From assembly GCA_907163375.1 (NCBI GenBank), contig CAJQUW010010382.1, positions 62,001-126,000 of the forward strand: a stretch of 64,000 bases of DNA, written 5' to 3'. Both the position numbers and the translations under genes were made by a program. Source of the stretch: Prostheceraeus crozeri. Taxonomy: Eukaryota > Platyhelminthes > Polycladida > Euryleptidae. This document shows positions 55,261 through 64,000 of the stretch, one piece after another; the first letter of the stretch is position 1, and every line of letters begins with the position of its first letter. The notes below the pieces were generated by a model. That model was given only the letters and a program-made list of their open reading frames with translations. It had not been told where the DNA came from and searched no databases.

Positions 55261-55449
55261 GGCCTCAGCCACACTGAAAGCAAAGCAGACACGAGCGTCT
55301 CGAGCAAACGTATGTCCGTAAGTTGTAATCGCTCTGGTTTGCTTTGCTCGCAATGTGGCAGTCAACAAGGGCTGTAATGGTAACTTTACATTTGCTGCAA
55401 AATGCTTTGCTCGGAAAAGCTTGGAAAAGCTCGCAGTGTGACTGAGGCC
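55261..55449. mobile_element. Harbinger-like MITE (189 bp, TAA TSD)
   Basis: Ends ggcctcagccacactg (left) and, inward from the right, ggcctcagtcacactg are inverted. taa lies at 55258-55260 and 55450-55452. Three-base TWA duplications fit PIF/Harbinger. The interior repeats 'gctttgctcg' words in both orientations. Confidence 0.75.
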
Positions 55450-55452
55450 TAA

Positions 55453-56980
55453 CAGCGATTCGGGCAAGCTATCCGGTTGTGAGGAATGTCGTATTTCTGC
55501 CTACTGATGAAGAATTCCACCCTAACAGTGCAATCAAAGTCACAAAAATGACATCTCATTTTGAGTTTTTAAATGAATACCGGATCATTACGCTAATGAG
55601 TGTATCAAACTCAGACGTACATGGATCTACATGAACAAATGGGATTTTGTAATGTTTGACGATCTGTAACTCGCAAGACGACTGGAATTAAAACTTAAGA
55701 ATTGTCGTTTTGCTAATGTTGGGTGACAATATACAAATTAAGAATGATGAGAAGCTTGTACGCGAATTTAGGAAGAAAATGTCAGCAACTCACGGACTAA
55801 GAATCCTAAATGGACCTCCGTGTTCTCAACGCACTATTTCATGTGCAATTTCAATTATAATTAATTCATTCAATCATTCTCTTCGTCACAGCAAATTGGA
55901 GAGAGAGCATGCAGTGTAATTATTCCAACTAGGAAGACATAAGTCATTTCTATTTATTAATCAAATTCAAAACTTAAAATTTCTATTTCAATAAAATAAA
56001 AATTTTTGAAAATCGCGGCTTCGTCATAAAATAACCGATTCATCTCCCTATGTTGAGAAAAAATCTGAAAAAATGAAGAATAATCGATAAGTTGGATTAT
56101 ATTTGGATATTCATGACAAATGATTTAAGACCAAAAAAATTTCAATTCCCGCAATCTCAGAATTTCGGATTCTCACATTGAATACCGCGCACCCTGCTGT
56201 TCCTCCTCTTGCTAAGACATAGGCCATCTTAGCAATTTGATCTAGCGGCTACACCGGCGAGCGATCCGTCCGAAGACTTTTTCGGCATCCAGTAACATTA
56301 TCACATCACAGAGACTACTTGAAGTCGAGAAATGTCGAAATGCTGACTTTCTTGCATAATAGTCTGTAGATATCCGTGACATTGCCTCGTGACAATCTCC
56401 TTTGCAAAGATTGCAGAGTGCCAGTTCGCCTGGGCAATGAATAGAAAGATGTCCTCAGACTTGAACAATTTAAGCACAACAATTCCTTGGCAGACGTAGA
56501 CGCTGCGTTTCGCCCTGCAAGGGCTCGTCAGCACGCCTCGGAATGGCCCAAACTAGCTTAAAATATCTAGAATGTCTGAACAAGTTGAAGAACTGCACAA
56601 CTGGCTGCTCTGCATTTATTTACCCTGGCTTTGCCATGCGGCCAATAATCACTCAAATTGCAGAGTGGCAGTTCGCCTGGGCCACTCCTAGCGTTCTTGT
56701 TCAAGTCTGAGGACATCTTTCTCTTTCTTTGTTATAAAGAATTTTTGAAATAATCAATAAAAATCCGACGTTTCGTAATTTAGTCATTGCAACTGTCTAC
56801 CTTCTTGCTATTCATGTACTCGTATATCTACATGATTTCCGTTTTCATCCAGTTTCAAAGAATTTCATTAGAGCTATAGATGTATGGGTTACTAATGATC
56901 AGAGTGATTTGCAAGTATTAGAAAAATAAGGTTACAGGTCTATCTAAGTCTGTTTTAAATTCCTTAACATCGTTTCAATT
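55453..56980. other. Region without recognised genes; mixed direct/inverted repeat at 56411-56720
   Basis: ttgcagagtgccagttcgcc (56411) recurs directly at 56658, while the next block, aagatgtcctcagacttgaa (56446), recurs inverted at 56697-56719. No coding motif was recognised. Confidence 0.5.
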
Positions 56981-57202
56981 TCAAAATAAAAACCACTATG
57001 TTTAGGAAAGATAAAGTTTATCCCGGATAGATAGGAGTCCATCCTTGCCTTCACATGTGTAGTGAATCATCTCTATTGCATCATCCATTTAACTGTTTCA
57101 TTTCCCCTCAAATTTTCATTCCCATGATTATGCTCGCTGAAGGACGAGTGAAAGCTCGGGATAAACTTTTTCTTTCCCTAAACACTGTGATTTTTATTTT
57201 GA
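56981..57202. mobile_element. MITE-like inverted repeat (222 bp)
   Basis: About 45 bp at each end are inverted copies with few mismatches: tcaaaataaaaaccactatg, then tttagg..aaagtttatcccg on the left, and the inverse at 57157-57202. Flanking duplication is ambiguous (att on both sides). Confidence 0.65.
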
Positions 57203-57357
57203 ATTCTGACTACGCGTGTTATTATCTCTGAAACAATCAACCGTTTCAATTTCCCTATGTAATCTATGAAATTCATTTACGATTAGTAGCTGGCCTGTAG
57301 TACTTTAGTGTGACTTTTCAAAATATTCAGTGCATAGAATAGGAATATCAGGTACAG

Positions 57358-58349
57358 TAGTAACTCCGCATTTATTAAAGCCCCAATATGTGTACACATT
57401 CGATTTTATTAAATGAACTCAAGGGAGATACAGATGGAATTGTCACCAAATGTGAGACATGCAAATTTTTGCAGTTTTAAGAAATTGCCACGGAATTGAG
57501 TGATCAAGATTGTAATGCACAAGGAATGATGTCATTTTACAGATCGTGCGTGTCATGACAGCTTTGGAGATTTAATGTTTGTTAAATTAGCAGTTCGATG
57601 GGTTCCTATTACTTTCATGCTCAACCTCAAGGGTATTTTTTTGAGCGTGATCATATCACAGGCAACCTGTCACTGGCAGAGAAAAATCACATAATGAAAA
57701 GACAATGACTTAGTAGTAGTAGTAGCAGTATGTGTTTATTCATATGAAATGGAAATCATGCATTGCAGATACACAGATGAAAAAAACAGAGCTTGTACAG
57801 TATGCAGAAGACATGCACAGTAGTTGTAGGAAATATACTCATTGACATGATTAATGAAACAAACTATCATTGGCTTGACTTCGTTTGACTTTGAAAGATG
57901 TAAATGGCTCTACATCACTATTCAGATTCAAGAAATGAAACATGAATTTAGTGAATCATAAAATCATGCCGGTGAAATTTGAATTAAAAACTTGAAATTT
58001 CAGCCAAGAGAGCAAAATAATATCGCGACTTTTTCATGAAGACTTTCATTATGATACAATTCATGAAATTCCCTTGATAATCAGCTTGATTTCCGCTTAG
58101 GTAGGATGCTTAGTAGCAAATATTCATTCCTTTTGATATCCAACTTGTTTCATACTACTTATTTAGGAGAGTCATCTCGGTAGTATATAAATTGGCAAAT
58201 TTTGACTTTTTTCAAAAGTGCTCAAATAATTATTTGGACCACTGGAACGTAATCTCCGCAACAAACTGAATCTTTTGATATAAAATTTTTCACTGCATAC
58301 AGATACTTTTTTGAGTCGACACTCTACCTGTATATCCCTACTCTATGAT
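57358..58349 (+). repeat. Dispersed ~0.9-kb repeat, copy 2, with a ~180-bp insertion
   Basis: It is collinear with 52405-53225. At 57711-57890 it carries extra sequence beginning (tag)n and then 'tgtttattcatatgaaatgg'; read on the minus strand this ends '..aataaacacatactgc(tac)n', the look of a reversed retroelement 3' end. Confidence 0.82.
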
Positions 58350-58359
58350 TCAGTGCAAG

Positions 58360-60080
58360 CAGTTGCGGCTAGAGCACAGCCCTAACAAAAGCTCCCAAAC
58401 TTTTGCACAATTGTATTGGTGAAATGCAAACTTTATAGAATTGTACCTCCATAGTTTTAGTAAAATCTTCCGCTCGAGCACCGTTGGACATACGTGCAGT
58501 AGATAGTTATGAATTCGATACTGGATGCATGCACTTTACTCGATAGCATTCATGCATTACATAATAAATATTCTCCTCTGGACCACGTAATATTTAGGAT
58601 TAAATAAATTAACACAACTCATGTTGGGATTCCGCAAAATAATACAAGATTTTAAGTGATTCATGTGATTCGATGCAATAACTATATTTATGCTCCATTG
58701 ATTTCATGATCATATAGTAGCCATTGAATTACATATGCACCATTGACTGTCCTCCACTTCCATTGTTTTCAATATTGAATGATCATTTATCATTATTCTA
58801 TCCTTTGTAAATATCATCGTACCTCATCATCTCGTTTTCCACTTTTTATTTTGTCACTCATCTTTTCATTGCACATTGCATCCCCTGTTAACGTGTCTTC
58901 TTTTGAAAAATATACGTTCTGCTATTCGCAAATTACCTTCATGGAAATTCAGATGCAAGTAGACATTTTGATTTGCCACATACTAGAACCTCACCTATTT
59001 TAGCGAATATTGTACATAAGTAGGACACTTTTCAATTCATAGCTGCGGATAATGCATGTAATAAATTCAGATCAAGCTATTTCGCAGAAAATGCACTATC
59101 TAAGTATTCAAGTAAAGACAAGATTTGGAAATCTTCAACATTCATGCCTATACGCTTCATGAAAGTTGGTGAGACTCTTTCAGTTATTAATTCTTCATCA
59201 TAAGCTTAACAAATTAATTCTTAGCAGGTTAAGAATCGTCATTGTGTTAGCTTGGAAATCGTGACACATGTGAAAAGATCATAGAGTAATTAGTTAAATC
59301 AACGATACAGTTCAAGAAAACATAATCCAGGCGTCGGCAACAGACGTTTAAATTCATCAGTGTTTAAATAAGCGACTGACTGAATGCACTGGTGTGTTCA
59401 GCAATGAATAATTTGTTTCTCTTCTAAAATTATGTTAACGAATAAAGTAGATTTGTATCAATTGCTGATAAATGGAAATTCACCATAAGTGACTGCTATG
59501 TGACATATTCATATTTACTGCACTATCGGTAGATTACAGTGTTGCATGCATGACAACTTAACAACGTAGAGCCGAAAAATGACTGTACTTCTCATTTACG
59601 AATCTGTAACCAGGGACCTAATGTCTCCTTTATTGATTCTTTGTCAGTCTAATTATTTAATAATGTAGTTATTATTTTAAATTAGTATACATTAATAATT
59701 AATCCTATCCTGTCCGGGGCTTCTCCGCCCCGAGACTTGTGGCTTAATGACTTTACGAGCAGCTTTGGTGTATTTTTAAGCTATTACCGCAAAATTGCTG
59801 GATTTGGGACACTAGAAGGTCAAAATTGTGGCCTATTTTGAAGTATTGTTTCGAAGGGTTGATTTTTTCAGTTTTTGTAGGTATTTTATAGAAGATAAAC
59901 TTTGCAAATGCCTGCTCAGCGTTAACCTTTTCTCATCAATTGCTCACTATTTTACATTGCAAATTGAAGTGCATTTAAATTGAGCATCGAGTGTTCGACT
60001 ACAGATGGCAATTCGCAGTCTCGGGAGCTATGTTATAGTGTGCGCAAGATTCTATAATTCCTCAAGCCCATTAACGCCCT
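58360..60080. other. AT-rich region without recognised genes
   Basis: The only small structure is a GC hairpin at 59716-59734 (ggggcttctccgcccc). No gene, array or TIR pair was identified. Confidence 0.45.
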
Positions 60081-60409
60081 AGGGTGACCGCACAGAAACA
60101 GCGTTAGATAGTGAGTTGTTTGTGTCAAACAAATCTCCAACAATTGTTAGAGACTTATTGGCCCCTAACCGCATGATGCGTACAGAAGAGTTGTTGGAGT
60201 TTCGTTTCAATCTTTACATGACAACCCTTTTGTTTTCATTATCCATGTTCGTTCTAGTCCTTTATTGTTATAGTATCGGAATTCTATGACAATGACGACC
60301 GCGGCCACTAATCATAGTCAATGTATGACAACGGCGGTGACAATTATTCGTTTCTGTGCTGACTTACGCAACAAATCAGTGTGGTATTTAAGAAACAAGT
60401 CATGAATGA

Positions 60410-60978
60410 GGCCGCTGTCACACAGAATAAAGCGTCTTCCATCTTCCATGTCACTCGCCTTTTTGCACATTCTTCATAAAGTGTCTTCCATAAGGCGCAA
60501 TGAGGTGACTTTCATCCGCCGTCTTCCGCCTTCCATCTTCCATCTTCCACGTACCGCAGTCACACTAGGGAAATCCATCTCCGATACAGTCAGCGCTATT
60601 TTTCGCTATTTACTGTTGCTATGACTACTGTCTCTATCCTCGTCCTCGTTCGACATTGTGAACAGAGGCTGTTTTCTGATTGCTTCTCTTCGCAAATCAC
60701 AGCTTCCTCTTCCCTCAGACGTCACTTCACGTTGTTCTATTTTTAGAGCAGTCTCAGGACAGAACAGGAAATGAACTTCATCAGCCGGATAATTTCATGC
60801 CTTATGTCCGATAGACGCCGCCTTATGACTTTTCCTGTGTGACACCTTGATGGACGATGGAAGATGACTTGTGGCTGATGACTTTTTCTGTGTGATAGGT
60901 TGTATTCTTTTCTACATGCAATTAAAGGGAAATCCCAAATGGAAGATGGAAGACTAATTTTTCTGTGTGACATCGGCC
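60410..60978. mobile_element. MITE with gtcttccatcttccat ends (569 bp)
   Basis: ggccgctgtcacacagaata on the left and (inward from the right) ggccgatgtcacacagaaaa are inverted; the next block, gtcttccatcttccat, is also shared. The GGCC start and CACACxG motif resemble the Harbinger-like MITE at 55261. A clean TSD was not found. Confidence 0.7.
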
Positions 60979-61388
60979 CAAACAAGTCAAAGAAAATTGC
61001 GGCATAAAAGCATAGATTTATAAATAGTATATTGACGGAGATAACCCGAAATCCTTTATTCAGGCGGGCCCGCTATGTCAGCAACCAGATAGCAGAAATA
61101 CAATTAGCACACAATGAGTGCTAATGACTTTGTCATGCAGTGCATAATAAGAGCTATTGTCATTCCTTTTTCACCAAGCAGAAGTCATCAATCTCCTGCT
61201 TTTCGATCAATTCATGAAGGTAGACGATTTCTAATCTCGGATCAGTCGGATGACGAAGCAAACGTCATCCACAATGAATTCACTATCGAATGCAAGACAC
61301 TCAATATTAGGGACATCTTGATGCCTGCAGAAACCAATCACAGATAGGCTGTCACAAGTTAGCGATCACTGGCCAAGACTGACTTAAC

Positions 61389-61487
61389 CACAAAATTAGA
61401 TTGTCTAAGCGCATTACTTTGCTAGAAGTGGAAGCTGATTCAAAGCGATAGCACATGCAGGAACTTACTAAGTGTGCAAAAAGAAAT
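61389..61487 (+). mobile_element. Family A left-end fragment
   Basis: cacaaaattagattgtctaa and the following ~80 bp match the left end of 6657-7176, then similarity stops abruptly. Confidence 0.75.
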
Positions 61488-62124
61488 GGGCTAGTGATGC
61501 TGTTAGTGATTTGTTGGCCTAACAGTGTTTCGGTGCGGTCGCCCCTGATAATTATTGGCACTACATTGCTACCTCCTCACTCTTCTACAATAATGTGAAC
61601 AGTTGAAGTCTTAATGCCATTTGGAACATGATTTTCATTCATTCAAATCTTTCAGTAAACAGGAAACATTGTAACTAAATCACGTCAATGATGTCGATTT
61701 GAGGCTCTTTAGACACTGAAAGATGAACCTGGGAAAATCTGCATATAACAGGGAGCGGAAACTTTATGTTGACACAATTAGACGGATAACAATAGTTATT
61801 GGGAGCTATAAACCTTTTGGGCAAGGTAGCCGTCATAATTGCAATATATTCCAATGTAGATGATGGCAAATCAGATGTAGAACTGTAACAATATTAATTT
61901 AATCGAGAAAGTAAGATATTCTTCACTTGAACCACAGAAATCTTGAAAAATTAACACAAATTAAGTCTCGTTATCAAAAGTTCAGTCTCAAACCTTGTAT
62001 CACTTTCGAGATCAACATTAGACATGCTGACAGTATTGAAGTCTTGATGACGCCATTGAACAAACATCGCCTGAATTTTCAATGCTGCGATGTTCAACAA
62101 AAAACGATCCGCATCGAAGATACG

Positions 62125-62475
62125 AAAACGTCCCTATCCATAGATCTGGAGAGTCATTATGCAGGGACCGCGGAGTCTGCCTCAGTGAAGAGCCCGTATT
62201 GATGTTCCAAGTACCGCATCAGGGTCCATTTTCGAGGTCCGAGAAGGTCTGCATCTAGGTCCGCCTCGAAGGTCTGAATAGGATCCATTTATGTTAGGAT
62301 TCTGTGTTAGGACCCATTTTGATTGTTGAGAGGAGCTGCATCAGGCTCCATTTTCAAAGTCCGAGAAGGTCTGTAATAGGCTCCAATGCCAGGTCCCTAT
62401 CCATAGGTCCGGAGAGTCACTATGCAGGCAGCGTCTGTATCACTATATAGTCCACTTTGGTGGTCCGAGGTCTGT
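62125..62475 (+). repeat. Local duplicated segments upstream of the LINE
   Basis: tccctatccatag..ggagagtca occurs at 62131 and 62394; catcaggg/ctccatttt..gtccgagaaggtctg occurs at 62217 and about 62339. The units are shuffled rather than in simple tandem. No function apparent. Confidence 0.65.
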
Positions 62476-62499
62476 ATTAGGCCGGAGGCACACACGATA

Positions 62500-64000
62500 A
62501 GTCATAAGCCGCAAGCCATTGAATATTTGTCAGATTCGATCGATCAAGCAAAACTGATCAACTCTGAGTGCAATATCATTCTTTGTGGTGATTTTAACAA
62601 GGTTGATGTCAGTGAAATTATAACTTTTCATGGTTTGGTGAATATTGTGAATGCCCCAACCAGACATAATGCCATCTTGGATATAATTCTTGTTGACGAA
62701 AATTTGTGTGAACTATATTTTGATCGTAAGATTTTCCCACCACTTTCAACGTCAGATCACAATGTCATCTATGTACCAAGTAATCATCGAATTCAAATAC
62801 CACGCAAAAATGTTACCGTGTACGACTATCGAGATGATAATTTGAAAAAGTTTATAAGGTTTCTTGAGTCTGTCAAATGGGAAGAAATGTATTCTTCACA
62901 AGACGATATTGAGCTAAAGACAAACATATTCTACCGACATTTTAATGATGCATTTGATCTTATACCAAGAAGTGTCGTTCAAATATCAGAGAAAGATAAG
63001 CCTTGGATCACTCCAGTCGTGAAGCATTTGATACAGAAGCGATGGGATGCCTTCAGATGTGGTAATTTTGGATTATATAACCACTACAAACACAAGGTTA
63101 AAGAAGAAATTCATCGAGCAAAACTTATGTGGGTTGAAAAGGTACAAAACAGACAGAAAAATGTGTGGAATGTTGTAAATGAGCATCGAAAGGGACAAAA
63201 GACTATAATTAAACATTCTAATTTCACAGCGGAAGTGTTAAATGACTATTTTGTAAGTCTTTTTCGAGATGATGTTCCAGATGATGCTAATGATAAACAT
63301 TTAAGTGAAGGAATGGTGTCCTCTTTTTGGAACTGATGAAGTGGAGAGCGCATTGCAAAGATTGGCCGCAAAGAGCACTGGAAGTGATGAAATCCCCGTA
63401 AGACTATTAAAAGCAGCCGCATCAGTTATCTCAAAACCTTTGACACATTTGTTCAATTCGTCTCTATCATTACAAACTTTCCCACATCAATGGAAAATTG
63501 TAAAAATTGTCCCCATTCCTAAATGCAAGAAACCAAGCATATCTGATTTTCGGCCCATTGCATTGCTACCTGTAGTTGCAAAAGTGTTTGAAAGACTCAT
63601 TTTTCGTTGAATTGCAGATAATTTGTTGTGTAACTACGGACTAAATCAGTTTGGTTTTCGACGAAGCAGCAGTGCGACCTGCTATATGATTGCATTATTC
63701 GAAGAAATTCTTCGCAAATTTGAGACAACTAATGCTCGTGCCATTTCATTGATTAGTTTTGATGCAAAAAAGGCTTTTGAAAGTGTTTCCCATTGACATT
63801 TGATTAATACATTTCCCTCTTCGAGTTTACCGCGAGGTTTTATTTCATGGTATCAAAATTATTTAGATGGAGGGCAACAATATGTGTTTTATAATGAGCG
63901 CAGAAGTCAAATGGTACAAATTGCCTCTGGAATACCACAAGGAGCTGTTTTATCTCCGTCACTCTTTTGTGTTTTCATTTCGTCAGTAAGAGCAGAATTA
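62500..64000 (+). pseudogene. LINE ORF2 (endonuclease C-terminal part plus RT), 5'-truncated and cut by the window end
   Basis: The frame to 63336 starts inside the APE domain with 'NIILCGDFNKVD' (catalytic D/N motif) and 'STSDHNVI' (final H), then 'DKPWITPVVKHLIQKRWDAF', nearly the same linker as 'KEWMSPFVKMLINKRWDAYR' in the LINE at 3138. A frameshift near 63320 leads to the RT: 'ESALQRLAAKSTGSDEIPVR', 'DFRPIALLPVVAKVFERL', a stop at 63608, 'QFGFRRSSSATCYM', 'SFDAKKAFESVSH', another stop near 63796, and 'IASGIPQGAVLSPSLFCVFI' at the right edge. The catalytic ADD lies outside the window. It belongs to the same LINE lineage as 1765-5833. Confidence 0.85.

Larger units (their letters stand above)
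60081..61546. mobile_element. Probable TIR element carrying a second MITE and a family A fragment
   Basis: Left end agggtgaccgcacagaaaca and right end (inward) aggggcgaccgcaccgaaac are inverted copies of about 27 bp. A related end lies at 31416. A clear TSD was not seen, so the pairing of the two ends over 1.5 kb is inferred. A family A left-end fragment (61389-61487) abuts the right end. Confidence 0.5.

Noticed and set aside
53303..56193. Possible Tc1/mariner element suggested by acagggtgggtccaaaaaag at 53302 and a caccctg word near 56187
   Set aside because: Only about seven bases of the two ends agree, no transposase between them, and the interior holds unrelated elements.
1..64000. CRISPR arrays, operons, bacterial promoters
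   Set aside because: Spliceosomal introns, metazoan transposon families and base composition show this is eukaryotic DNA; no regularly spaced repeat-spacer array was seen.

Overview
The window is AT-rich, intron-bearing eukaryotic DNA from a metazoan, most likely an aquatic invertebrate. It looks like a gene-poor, repeat-dense region. No cellular host gene was recognised. Almost every coding signal belongs to a transposable element, and most are broken by stops, frameshifts or nested insertions. Penelope-like retroelements (including a permuted-domain, Naiad-type copy), jockey/CR1-like LINEs, hAT, pogo/Tigger, Tc1/mariner, piggyBac and an unassigned transposase-like gene occur side by side. 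That mix fits cnidarian, mollusc, brachiopod or hemichordate genomes; the sequence alone does not say which.

Layout. 0-6 kb: a LINE 3' end, then a nearly full-length two-ORF LINE (1765-5833) flanked by a 20-bp target-site duplication. 6.6-7.5 kb: a 520-bp short TIR element (called family A here; 8-bp TSD) inserted at the end of a GIY-YIG retroelement fragment. 7.8-12.1 kb: an apparent DNA transposon with long inverted repeats built from tandem units, around a spliced transposase-like gene of about 730 codons. 12.2-15.2 kb: an inverted LINE fragment, a nested A-in-B element, and a hAT element with a BED-finger remnant. 15.9-17 kb: a GIY-YIG fragment followed by a 464-base tract with no G on the + strand. 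19.4-22.9 kb: a pogo/Tigger element nested in a hAT-type element. 23.7-24.6 kb: a Tc1/mariner-like pseudogene.

26.2-29.5 kb (minus strand): an intact 909-codon Penelope-like ORF with GIY-YIG N-terminal to the RT, the permuted order of the Naiad clade. 32-33.7 kb: a family B element with an 8-bp TSD carrying a 631-bp hairpin element. 34.2-43.2 kb: more TIR elements, GIY-YIG fragments (one with a degenerate hammerhead-like motif) and a foldback element with tandem-repeat arms. 45.7-48.2 kb: a complete but frameshifted piggyBac with TTAA duplications. 48.5-51.2 kb: a hAT element inserted into a head-to-head Penelope-like fragment. 52.4-58.4 kb: a ~0.9-kb dispersed direct repeat, a GIY-YIG fragment split by a MITE with perfect 26-bp TIRs, and further small MITEs. 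62.4-64 kb: a second LINE of the same lineage as the first, running off the right edge.

The elements are layered by insertion (A in B, hairpin in B, pogo in hAT, hAT in Penelope-like, MITE in Penelope-like), so their relative ages can be read. The Naiad-type ORF, the piggyBac, the perfect-TIR MITE and the unassigned transposon look youngest. All TSDs, TIRs, frameshifts and motifs were read by eye; family names are inferred from motifs, not from searches.
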